Shown piece by piece: positions 1 to 11,700 of a DNA stretch of 64,000 nucleotides (within the stretch, counting starts at the first letter, position 1; every line of letters begins with the position of its first letter). Source of the DNA: Parus major (lineage: Eukaryota; Chordata; Aves; Passeriformes; Paridae); assembly GCF_001522545.3 (NCBI RefSeq), contig NC_031776.1, positions 27,105,634 through 27,169,633 on the forward strand, written 5' to 3'. The notes beneath the pieces were generated by a model. The model saw only the letters and a list, made by a program, of their open reading frames with translations, was not told the origin of the DNA and did no database searches. The translations under genes were made by a program, and so were the position numbers.

Positions 1-2204
1 TCAAAAAATTATTAAAAACATGCTGAACAGAAAGAATCCCTTTCAAGGCAAAAACCCTTGCAGGAAGGATTTTCTGGTTGTTGACTGAGGCAGAGGCAAG
101 GTATGGACCCTCTGATAATGAGGCTTTAAATCCTGTGTGGGCTGGCACTGCAGAATTTTGATATGTTAGCTCTGCCACTAACTGCTTTCTCTCCTGCATC
201 AGTGGTGCTCTTGTTACAGGCGCATTACCAAGGTGTGTTCCTGTCGCTGTAAATAGTGCTGATGCCACAGAGCCCCTTAACAGGCTGCGTTTGATAAAGG
301 ATGAATTTATAGAGTGGTCTCTGCAGTCAGGCTGGCAGAACTGCTCTTAGCCCCAGTGTTTGTGCCGAGGAGAATAATTAGCGCTGAGAGAACAGTTTGA
401 ACTGCTCTCAGCTCAGAAGTTGAGGCACTTCCCAGACTGCACAACCATCACAGTGCTCACAGTGGCTGTGGTGGAGTGGTGACATTAAACTGAAAGTTGT
501 TGGGGTGATCCAGCTCCTCTTGTTTTGTAACCCTAAAATGCTACAGCTGCTTGATGTCGTGTGCAGAATATTGCCTGTATATAAACAGCTCCAGCTTGTG
601 AGAAGGGAAGAGGAGGGAAGTGTGTGCTCTTGCCCTGTGGAATTCTCTCCTCACAGACACACAGCTATGTTGGTGCAGTGTCACTGTGGGTACATTAAGA
701 GATTATGAATATGCCACCCATCCTTATGCATTGTCACGAAACCCATTTCCAATAAGACAAATGCTTTTTTTTGGTTATGTATAACATTGTCTTGACAGGA
801 GCTGCTTTTAAGCATCAGTGCAGCTGAAATTCCAGTGCTCTGCTGGCTGTTGCTAACTCAGCAGTGTGTCTTCTATTAGTAGTGTCCACTGGCATGTCAG
901 ATGGCCAGAATATTTTGTTTGCTCTATAACTGTGTTTGCAGTTAACCAGGGCTGATGCTGACTTGGTTAACTGCTGCTGCCAGCTTTATTCGAGCTACGA
1001 AGGCCAGTGAGACAGTGAAAAATGCAGGTCTGCTGGAACTGGCACCCAGGCTTGCTCTGGGTGCATCTGTTGACCTTTATACCCTTTCTGTCCAGAGGTG
1101 ACTTGCTGTGCAGCTTTCCATCTCAAAGGATTGCTTGTTCCCAAATGCCAAGTGTTGGCATGTCATTTGTAATTCAGTGCAGTCAGTCATATCTTTCCTT
1201 TTTGTAGTGGATGAAGCTACATCATCCACTACAATGTCCGGGAATTTTGTGCTGAGTCTTTTTACTCTCCTCACTTTGCAAATTGACCTGATTCTGATGA
1301 CTTTGTTGCTGCTGTTGCAATTGTTCATGTCTCATGGCTATGTTTTCCCAATAATTTGGGTTTTGTATGTTTTGTCTCATTTGTATACCTCCAAGGTGTT
1401 ACAAAATAAGAGTTCAGTTAGCTTGGGAAAAAACTCAGCAAAATCCACCAGCAGGCTGTAAAATCTGGAGTAGTTTGCCTGTTGTTAAGAGTAGTCAAAC
1501 AAGCCTTGGTTGACCTTATGCTTAACTGAAAACTTCGTAACATTTTTCAAATCACAGGACACGTCACCCTCTTTCAATTACTAGTATCTCATGTCTTAGA
1601 GATATGATTATACTACAGTGTCAGATCATGTCATCAAATGAGCTTTGGGTCCAGATATGCAATAAAAAGGCTCTCCAGTTCTCTACTGGTAAAACAAAGT
1701 GAATTAACCTTTCACTTACATCTCCAAATGCCTTTCTCAAATCTGCCTGTGGATTCAGTAACTCCTGTAGCCACACAAATTGCATTGGTTTAAGCAGTAT
1801 ACCCTTTTTCAGCTCTTATCTGTGCAATTACTGTCTGTGGCCTGTCTTTCCTTGATTGACCAAGTAATATTCTTGTTTTAATTCTAGTTAATAGCTTGGA
1901 ACTTTTTGAAGTGGAAACAGGCTTTGCTTGACTCTGCGGTGTACAAGCTGAGCTTTGATAGCTGTGCAGAGTTGCTGCTTGCACTTGCTTAGAATTGCAG
2001 TCATTTAAAAACCAATAACAGAGGGCACTATCTACCCCTGTTATTTAAACGGTGATGATTTCAAGCAGAGATGGGGAATTGGAAAGTCATTCTCTGCTCT
2101 GCACTTTGCACACTGAGGGCTCCATCCTGCCACGTGCTGAGCCCTCTGAGGCCCTGATGGTTTCACAGCTGAACAAATGGAGTCAGCACCTTGCAGCTCG
2201 GCTC

Positions 2205-2365
2205 CCTGTCAGGCAGGATTGTGAACCCTGTGAGTCACTTAACCTCTTCCTGACTCTATTTAACCTTGGATGTAATGACAGAGGGGGATAATCACGTCTG
2301 TCTCTCTTAGGGGCAATTTGAAGCGTAATTAATTGATATTAGTTAAAGCATTTGAGATCACCCGC
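2205..2365 (+). repeat. MIR-like CORE-SINE remnant
   Basis: The order of short blocks follows the MIR/CORE-SINE consensus in sense orientation: a GTCACTTAACCTCT block, a degenerate 'count' block, GGGGATAATCAC, then an A/T-rich GTTAAAGCATTTGAGA block. The copy is strongly diverged, as expected for an element older than the bird radiation. The limits are approximate and were judged by eye. Confidence 0.5.
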
Positions 2366-3189
2366 CGAGAGGTACTAAAGGAAGCTGGGGGCTGAGGGGG
2401 GAGCAGAGCCCTTTCTCATGCTGAGGGTAGAGCACAGACAGCACAAATGCCACAGTCTCACAAATCACTGGGCTTTCAGATCTCCTCTAAGGACTTGGCC
2501 AGGACTTCATTATGAAAGTACTGACAGTTTAAGTTAGTGTATTTAATATGAAAGCAGTCTGCATTAAAATGTGTGCGTGTTTAAACCGTCTCCTTGAAAA
2601 AAAATCTCATGTAAAATATATGCATATGACTTTGTTACTTTATTTATCAAGATTTTATTATGTACGAGATGCTAAATGCACGCCCGGCAACAACACAGTA
2701 GGGTTATAAATCATTATGTATTAATGATGGGCAGAAGGTATAAGGTAATGCTTTCTGGAGTCAAAATGTCTGATCTGTGCTGCTGTAGTGTTCTAGTTGG
2801 GATGCTCAGGTTAGGGGTGGCAGGGGCTGTTGTCCTTGCCTGACCCACGGGCAGTGCTGGGCTCCTGCAGCTCTGGCCGCTCGGAGATGGTGACACGAGG
2901 ACAGCCAGACCATGTGTCACTGCTATAGCAGTCTCAGCTCAGCGATGCAAGTCAAGGACAGCTGTCTTCTGATCAGGTAGAGAGCCACTGTGTGAAAGCT
3001 TCTCTTTTAGAAAACCATTTCCTTTCAGACTAAAAATCGCTAGTGATGGGAATGTGAATTTCCATCTAAATTTGACTGGCTGCAAGCATGCAGCCAGCTC
3101 TGGAGCTTACTCAGCCTCTGGCAGCCAGCTTGAATAGCTCGTTATAATGAAATTTAGAAACTGACTTTTCTCGATTTCTACCACTTCTT

Positions 3190-3660
3190 AATCTTTGGAT
3201 TTAACCTGTTGACACACTGAGCTTCCTGACTCCCTTTGCCATGAAACATGTCTTTCAGTTCTATTGCTTTTCTTATGGGTCTTCTGAATCCCCTCCAGTT
3301 TGAACTCACTGTTGGTTTGTGAGCCCAGAACTGCAAAGAGCATTTCAGAAGTGCCAGGCATAGAGGCCCTCTCCACATCTGCTTACTATCTTAATTTATA
3401 TATTCAGTGAAGTTCTTTTTGACAACTTCATCATTTTCTTTCAAAGTTACATTGCTAGCATTGTTTGGATTTCTTTTGCTTCTTATACATTTAAAGCCCC
3501 TTATATACTTAAAACATCATTATTACCTCTGCTGACTGTAGATACTGCTTTGATGTCCATTTGCTTCCTTTATCTATTTTGTACAAATTGTTAGCTTTTG
3601 ATTTATATTCATTAAAAAACAGCTTCACCTTTCTTCTATGTGCTATGCTAATACAGCTTC
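3190..3660 (-). repeat. Old CR1-like LINE fragment
   Basis: Read on the minus strand, the segment shows the pattern of the CR1 3' region: a GCAGTTCTGGGCTCAC block, then a run resembling 'actggagaggattcagaagacc', followed by an A-rich stretch with AGAAAAGCAATAGAAC. Many substitutions and indels mark an old, 5'-truncated copy. The flanking AT-rich DNA up to about 3660 may belong to the same insertion, but the upstream limit is uncertain. Confidence 0.45.
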
Positions 3661-6600
3661 CACTCTTCTAAAGAAACTGAATTAACCTTATACTGTTCAG
3701 CTGTAGAGAGGTTATATTATATCACTGGGCTTTGTAGTTTGAAATTAAACAAAGCATGAAGTAACTTAAAGGATCTTTTTTTCATATTTAAGCAAATAGA
3801 AACCTATGTTTTTGGAAAGAGGACTTGATTCCTTTCGGCAGTTTTGAAAATTTGCCACAATTTTATTTTAAATGTAATGAGGTGACTGTTGTACAACAGG
3901 GTGCATCTGTTTCATGTACTACTCTCAAGACATCTTTAGAATTGCCATCTGGTCCTAATACCTTAGTATACTGAAGTTTTAAGAATCTCTTAAGTTTTAC
4001 TTTTGACTCACTGTTACCTCTTAACAATTGATAAAGAAAGGAAGCACTGTTCAATGAAAAATCCTCCATTTGAATGTAATAAAGACATGTAGGTTATTCA
4101 AGAGGTTGTTCCACTGCTTCAGCATCCTCTTTGCATCCCTTCTGCATCCCATGGGATCCTGCAATTATGGAAAATGTTTTCACAGGGTATTATTATGTCT
4201 GAAAATTTATCAAATGCTACGACATCATATCAGTCTTGTGTCATTCTTAACCTTACTTGGAAGATATGTTTATATTATTTTTTTCCTCAGTTTGCTTTCT
4301 GTTTAGAAAACAAATCAGTTTACAAGGTGATGTGAACACTTACTTAAGTTTTTCTATTTCCCCATGTACTATCTTTGTTGTACATCATGTAACAAATGTG
4401 TTGTGGCATCATTTTGGAAATCACATCCAGCTCAACCCTGCAGTTCTTTACTTCTTCACAGTCCTCAAAGCAGTTTTTCCACGAGAACGAAGTTCCAGCC
4501 CCTTTCTGTGCCCAAACCAATGCTGACCAATGCAAACCCTTGGGTCTTTTCTCAAAGATAACCTGAGAATGTACTGTACCTTGAGATTGTTCCTGCTATC
4601 AGTAAATCCAGTCCATGGAAAATAATCTTGGTTATATATTTTCCGTCACTTCATCTCCCTAAAGACCCGCTAGCTTTCCTTTAAATGCCTCTCTAATTAG
4701 AGGAGATTTAATCTGACTCTCTCTCCTCTCAGTGATAATGGCTCTGAGTGAAGCCTGCTTGCTTGCTTGATTTCCCTCATCCGCTGTTCATCAGCCATTG
4801 CTCTTGAATTTTTTCCCACAGAAACCATATTTCTCATCTACTGGCTCAGTTGAGAGCTACTTGGTTTTCAAGGTGAGGAATGTGATGGTGCCTGCTGTGA
4901 CTGTACCACATCTCCTACCAACTTTACAATATGAATGGTGGAGAAAAACCTTGTAGAAAATACTGGCTTTGTGTAAACTTTTAAATTTGCAGTACAAAGG
5001 CAAAGAGAACTTCAGAACTCCTCTGTTGCAGGTGTTTCACATGGATCCAGGGACCTGTGATTTAAGCAGGCAGCCCTTGTGCCCTGGCAGGTCAGGGGGA
5101 GCAGATGCCTCCATGGACTGTATAGTGGGTCTTCCAGAGAGCCAAATTCTGAGCACAGAGCTGAGTGCCTGGCCAGAGCTCTATTAAAGCTGTATTGTTT
5201 GCTGATTGTGAATAGGGAATGGCCTCAGCACATGCTACTGCACGTGCCTGAGATGTCAAGTTCTCTTGTTTTCCTACCAGGTGATGCAACTGTGTTTCTG
5301 CATTAGGAAATGGAGTTATCTTGAGATGTGCAGGAATGGTAAAGGTTTTGAGTGCCAGTATTGGGATACTGTGGTAAGGCTGTATGTTTCAGAAGCAGGT
5401 TTCTTTCACATTTCTCAAGTCAGGCACAGGAAATTACTGTTCAGTTCACATCTGCTCTTAACCCTGTTGAGATCAAATTTGACACTGTTGTAAAAATGAA
5501 AAAAGAAAATTGTTAAAGCAAAGCCCTGCGTCTGTGTTAGAAGGCTCTGCTCCCAGAAGTGCTGCTTTCACTGCTGCTTAGTTAAAACTTCACTTCTTGT
5601 CCTTGCAGGAAGTCTGTGATTACCATAGGATCCAAATTATTCAACTAAAATGAATTTTCCTACTTGTTTAGTCCATAGTGACTGAGAAGGGGCAGGACCT
5701 TTTGGTTCTTTACACTTTACCCACACCTTCATATGCCACAGGTTTAATCTCTTTCCATTGCAGACCATCTGAAAAATCCTTTGTAAGGAGGCTGCACACT
5801 TCCTATCCTCATGTACTGTGCTCAGTACATTTCCTTTCCTTGCACTTTCGAATCTAGAAGATAGTGTTAACACTTAAAATAAACGTGTGATAGTGGGTGT
5901 GAAGAGGGAATGGGGAGAACAAGTTTTCCGTCTGTCAAAATGAAGACATCAACCTCTGCTTTTATTTTTTTTGGCATGTGTGCTTTAAATAGAATGACTG
6001 GATTGGGTGACTTCCAAGTGTTTGCTGCATTTGGCAATCCTTCTAAGTTGTAACAGATGAAGTTCTGCTGTTCCATATGATGTGCTCCTTCCCCCTTTTT
6101 CTGTGACTCCTTGAAACTCCTTGGGAATTCAGTGTAGCATTCACATCTGTTCTGTGGATGGATGTCCAAGGCTAACAAAATGCCTACTGGACTTGGAGGC
6201 AGCTCTGCCAAAAGCCATATGGTTGTGTTTTAGTTTTGTGAGCACGGTGCAGTAAAGAAAGGAGGTTGGGCCAAGAGAGAAGTGAAGAGGGAGGAGGGAT
6301 GGAGCTTCAGATGGGTAAATGAAGGTAACTTCTCGTGATTTGGTAATGGATTTGGTATTTTTGTGTGGAAGAATATGCTTGTTATTTGTGTTTCCAATTT
6401 CTTGTGGAATGTGGCTCATGAAGAGCTCTTACCTGCTACAACTTCACTAGGGGCTTTAAGAGAGGCCTTACTGTCCTGAAATATCATTTATTGAGGGTTT
6501 AAAAGATGTTCTTTGGTGAAATCTAAATTTCAAGCTCAAGATCATAAGCAAAACAGGGAACCTGAAATGTTTAAGCTTTTAGGAGCCTTTATGTTTTAGC

Positions 6601-6924
6601 GTTACAGTTGGAAGGAAGTGCTTTCCAGAAAAACTGCAGCATGTAGTTAAGAACAAGTGTTCCTGTTTTAGAGGTGCCTGGTTTTTATCCATTTTCTGTT
6701 TCTGAAATTCTTTTTAGATGTTGTCACCAGTTCTGATTTATTTGTGTAGAGCAGTGTTAACAAGTCAACCGAGGCAGTCCTGCCACAGTACAGGAAACTA
6801 CCCAGGATTTGTTAAGAGGCAGGCTTGACCTGCAGGCTCTTCAGTATCAAGCCAGACAAGTGGTAAGAGAGAAAATGGGTCACCAAAGTGGGCTGATGGA
6901 CATGGGAGCAGCCTGAAACCCTAG

Positions 6925-6976
6925 CTTCCTCCTCCTCCTCCTCTTTCTTCTCTTCTTCCCCCTCCTTTTCTTTCTT
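6925..6976 (+). repeat. Pure polypyrimidine tract (TCC/TTC rich)
   Basis: There are 52 consecutive C/T bases, starting with a (CCT)n microsatellite and decaying into mixed TTC/TCTT units. It lies deep in a PDIA5 intron, 1.7 kb from the nearest exon, so it is not a splice polypyrimidine tract. Confidence 0.85.
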
Positions 6977-8674
6977 GACCATTTTCTTTCAGGCAAATGC
7001 TGAAAGACTCAACAAGGTTAATAATTTGCAAACTGTAGAACACTGTGCTATCTCCCACTGAAACACAGCTGCCATCGTGCTGCGTAAAGAAAGAGTTTGA
7101 AGCCATTAAGATGGATTTACAGAAGTGCCTCAGTTTCCCAGGAAACATCCCCTTGACTTTCTGGTATTCTCAGCTACTGCATAGACTCTCAGTGTATTTA
7201 CACAGGTGTGTCACTGCAGTGCTTTCATAATCCTTCTCTGAAGAAAGAAATGCTCTAAAATTCAATGCAGTGCATGTAAGCAATGAAATTACATTTTGGT
7301 GAAGCTGGAAGGGGTATTCAGCCTTTGCTTTGTGGAAAGGGGTGTGCAGTGTTTATGCACAGACACTGTTTTTCTTGTCAGCTGAGTGATAGTAGCTTAG
7401 AAGGGTGGCTGCAAGTCTCCTAAGGGCATTTGTTCAGTCCTGATTCCAAAGTAACACAGACACTTGTTCATCATATAAAATACTGGTAAACAACAGTAGC
7501 ATAAGCTGTAATTGGTGTTTGTGAGCAACTAATTTGTGATTTTTCTGTTCCTATCCAGAAATAATATCAAGATGAACTCTTTTGCCAGCATTACACAGGC
7601 TTGACTGAAGTGCATCCATTGCTTTTTTAATGTGCATTAAAGCAAAAAATAGTGTCCTGAGTCTTTGCTTGGGATCTCTGTGCTGGGTTTGAAAAAAAGT
7701 AATTTATTACACATATGTGGGTACCTTCCTTTTCAAAGCCTTATTTAGTATAGTGATGATGAGTTGAGAGTAGTTTAGATTATTTGTAGACAATAATTTG
7801 TAGACATTTCTTCTGAATTAAGAGCACTCATATCTGAACCTTGAATCAAGAGAACAGTTCTATTTTCCCTTCTGTGACTCCTTGTGAAACGTTTGAGTAA
7901 AATCAGTATTTAAGCAAGGGAACAGCTGGCCTTTTGTTCAGTGCTCCAGTGGTACAAAGAAGTATCTCCCATACAAAGCTCTGGGGTTCCAGAAGCTGTA
8001 AAACTCTTCAGAGGTTGCCCAGTTGTGGTGAACAGCAGGAAGGTCCCCAGGGAGGCCAGCAGCAGTCATCCTAACCTGGGACTGGACATCTGCTCTCCGT
8101 CCATGAAAGATGTCTGGCCTATTGGACTTGCTTCTCTTCCCCTCCCTTATGTTCCTAGTGGCTTGGCTTTAACACAGGCCATTCCCAAATATTATAAATG
8201 CTCCCAGGAATTTCCTTTCCAACTTCCAGCCTCCTTCTGTTCCCAGCTGTGCTGTCTTTATTCTCACACCCAAATGTAGCTGGTATCTGTGGCAACAGCA
8301 GTAACAACCTACCTGGCAATACCAGGAGGTACAGAGCAGGGCAGTGGTCTGCCTGTGACTGGTGCTCTTGAAGTGCCCTTTGGGGGCTTGTGATGGGGGA
8401 AAGCCCCCTGCACTATGGCCCCCTATTATGGGATGTCATGTACTGTAAATGTACACCTAAACTCCTTGAAGTCACAGGGATTTAAAACATGTGCTTACTT
8501 TCATGTAGCTGACATGTGGTCTACACATGCTTTGTCCTGCTCATTCCAGAATTGGAGAGCTCCTGTCTAGAGCGATTATTAATTCAAATTTTCCACTGAT
8601 TCACCTTATGTCTTAGTTTGTCCCAGTATCTTTCCTACAACTTAAGTTTGTCTTTTTCTTTCTGTGTCAAACAG

Positions 8675-8745
8675 GGTGTCCTCACTGTAAAAATGCCATT
8701 CCACATTTCACAACTGCTGCTGAAGTCTTTAAAGAAGATCGCAAG
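8675..8745 (+). CDS. PDIA5: PDIA5 exon with CPHC thioredoxin active site
   Basis: This exon encodes 23 full codons after two bases that complete a Trp codon (T|GG). It carries the CPHC active site of the last thioredoxin-like domain of protein disulfide isomerase A5, followed by the helix residues that normally trail a Trx CXXC motif. PDIA5 is an ER-lumen thiol oxidoreductase that forms or rearranges disulfides in secretory proteins. The acceptor is ...TGTGTCAAACAG before 8675 and the donor is GCAAG|GTAAC at 8745/8746, so the exon enters with one codon base already supplied (phase 1) and leaves at a codon boundary. The two redox cysteines are codons 1 and 4 of the full-codon frame. The exon joins in frame to 17587, and the combined protein resembles the mammalian PDIA5 C-terminus as I remember it. 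The open frame is too short to stand out alone; identification rests on the motif plus the two following exons. Confidence 0.93.
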
Positions 8746-11700
8746 GTAACTTGCTGTTAATTATTTCTGTGATATTTAAGAATGTTTTCCATAATTTGAA
8801 CTTTTTAGGCTTTGCTTATTGATAAGGTAATAGGTTTGTAGATAAAATTCCTGTTAGACTAAAAGAAATGTATCTGTATCATAGGGGTTGTATCTTTTAT
8901 GGTCAAATTGAGTTATACTTCCAACCTGTTCTGTTTTCCCTAATTCGCTGTCTTTTATGTTTAAGTCTTTGTGTAGGAGTTACTTTGTATGAAGTAAAAC
9001 ACAATTCTTTCTCATCGAGGGATTAAATAAGGATAATTCATATAATCCCCATTCCCCTTAAACTTTTGTCAGCTGTTGGAGTGCATGTAGAGAAACCACA
9101 AGTTGTGTGATAGTTCTGAAGACCTCAATCATATAACTAATTGATTCTTGCTTGCACAGCACAAAATATAATATCTTTCTGTAAGCTGGCTGACTTGAGC
9201 CCCGGATCCTCTTCTAGGACCCTGGTGCTTTGGCCTTGAAAATGTATCTGATGGCTGAATCATACTATGTAATTTCCTTGCATCAGCTGAACCATTTTTT
9301 AACTGAGCACATGCAGATCTAGGATTAAAAAAACAGCAAAAAAGCGACAAAAAACACTTAAGCCCCTGTATTTCCCTGCATTTAACCAGATAACAAGCTA
9401 GGAACCTGTTTGATATCTTTCAGTGAACTGTATTTCATTCTGATCTCTGAATTTGTTCCAACTTCAGAACTGCTTTGTGTTTAGGTGTGCCAAGAAAAAG
9501 ATTTGGCAATTTTATATGGAAATTGCTCTCTACACCTTCCTCAGGAGGGGAAACAGAGTGGGAGATGCTGAGCTCTTTTCCTTGGAATCCAGTGACAGGA
9601 CATGTGGGAATAATTCAAAGCTGTGCCAGGGGAGGTTCTGACTGTACAGTAGGAGACACTTCTTTACCAAGAGAGTGATCAGTTCCTGGTACAAGTTTCC
9701 TTAGAGAGGTGGTCAATGCCCTGAGCCTGTCAGTGTATAAGGGACATTTGGACAACATCTTAACAACAGGCTTTAACTTTTGATCAGCTCTGAACTGGTC
9801 AGGCAGCTGAACCAGATAATCCTTGTATGTTCCATACAGCTGAAATAGTTTATCGTCTTCTATGTTCTAAATGAAGAGGTAATTTTGTAACAATTGTACT
9901 CTGTAACAGAAGAATTTTTGTAGTTTTTTTTCTTTTCCTCTCATCTGTTCTGTAACTCACAGAAAATGCATCCTATTGACAAGAAACAAATCATTCTTGT
10001 ATCATGGACTGCATAAATTAGGAGTCCATCGCTTCTGCCCTCTGGCACACAGAAGGATCACAGGCATGCAGCTTTTAGTTCTCCTGCTGTTAATTAGTTT
10101 GCTCAGATGCCTTTTGGTTACTTCTTTGTTTCCAAGATCTCTGAGAAAGTATCCTTGTTTTCCCACTTCTCTGGTAGTTCCCAACTAGAAGCCTCTCTTT
10201 CCTGAACTCATTAACATTTCAGTCAGAGGATGTGAAACAAATGTACCAAACAATGTGAAACTTGCTTATTAGAGCCCGAGGATGTATTAACAAGCAATCT
10301 GAATCATGGCACAATTAGTTGGACAGGGTGCTGGTGGGAAATGCAGGCCTGGGAAGCTTTTCCTTCAGACTGCAGGTTATGAAAGGACTCCAAGAGCAGA
10401 GCAGTGATTGACGGTTGTAACTCTTGACTTCAGTTTAAGGCTGAAGTGGGGAGATATAAAATGTAATGAGTTGGAACAGGAGAGCCAGTAGGGAATATTA
10501 AGGCTGGTACAGTTTTAAAGAGGTGTGTGCAGTTAGGGAAAATGATGTTATTCCACCCCAATGACTTATGAAAGTGCCAGGGATTGATTATGTTGGGAGC
10601 CCCTATTTAATTGTGTACAGCTATAACCTGCCAAGGTGCTTCCAGCTGCCAGTTTGTGCCATTGTGGAAAAGAAAACAAACCTGGTATAGACTTTAGAAG
10701 GGCACTTCCCTGTTCCCACAAGCAGCACAGGTCATATTCCCATGTTTCAAACTAGACTGAGCCTTCAAACTAATTTGTAGTTCTTCAGGGTTTCAAACTT
10801 TGGTAAAATCACTGCTTAAGAGAAAGAAGTATTTATTCCTTCAAGAACAGGGCAAGATTACAAATTTTCATTTTAGGTAGTAGATTCTTTTCACTACTTC
10901 ATTTCTATACTAGTGTCCTTTTTTTTTTTTTCCCCTGGAGAAAGGTTTTTCACTTAACAGAGTATTTTAGCATTTAAACTGTATCTTTTTCTTAAAGGAA
11001 GATTCTTTTAATTAAACATTTAATCCTGCAGAAGCTGAAGAACAATCCAAAACATTCCAGCCTTGAATTGGTTATAAATGGTATCTTAAAAGGTATCCTT
11101 TGGGAGACTTTGAGTCTTTACATTGGAATTTTGAAGATGAGCAGAGCTTGAAGCTGTTAAATACGTGTCTCTGGCTCTGCAGATTGACTGCAAGGGGGTG
11201 GTTTTGGCGCAGAACCCCCGTCTCCCCTGGGGCTGTGTGTAATGCTCTGTACTTTTTCATCATCTGCACTGCTGGAGTTGGAGTTCAAAAATGCACTGCT
11301 CAGAACATTGGCCCCAAATGTCAGCTCTTGTTGGCCACGTCACTGCTGGTGGATTTAGCCAGAATCCCCAACCTGCTCGCTGGCCTGGGACAGTCCTGTG
11401 GCTGCTGCAAAACATGGCTCAGGCTGAGACCCACAAACCTCCAGTCTTTCCATCTTCCCAGAGAAATTCAGTGCCAGTAGGACCAGATCAGTAGAGAGGC
11501 TACACCAGTGGCAGTGAGCATATTGTTTCTGTTCATTAAAAGGGAAAAAAAAGTGGGGGAGCAAAGCCATCTAGAGCATTCTTAGCTTGGGGTGCTTGGC
11601 CTTAGCACACAGCTGCCAGGTGAAAGCCTTTGGCCAGTGATCCACAGCTCGAGTTCTGGCAGTGACCAGTGAACGTCGGAAAATGCAAATTAGCTGAACA

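Larger units (their letters stand above)
1..8674 (+). other. PDIA5: PDIA5 intron (3' part; window starts inside it)
   Basis: This is intronic DNA upstream of the first recognisable PDIA5 exon. The exon at 8675 starts with the last two bases of a tryptophan codon. The preceding exon should therefore end in a sequence coding for roughly Phe-Tyr-Ala-Pro plus T, directly before a GT donor. I searched 1-8674 for such a sequence and found none, so that exon should lie outside the window. The stretch holds a MIR-like fragment, an old CR1-like fragment and a polypyrimidine tract, listed separately. The short open frames here have no recognisable domains and no splice support. Confidence 0.8.
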
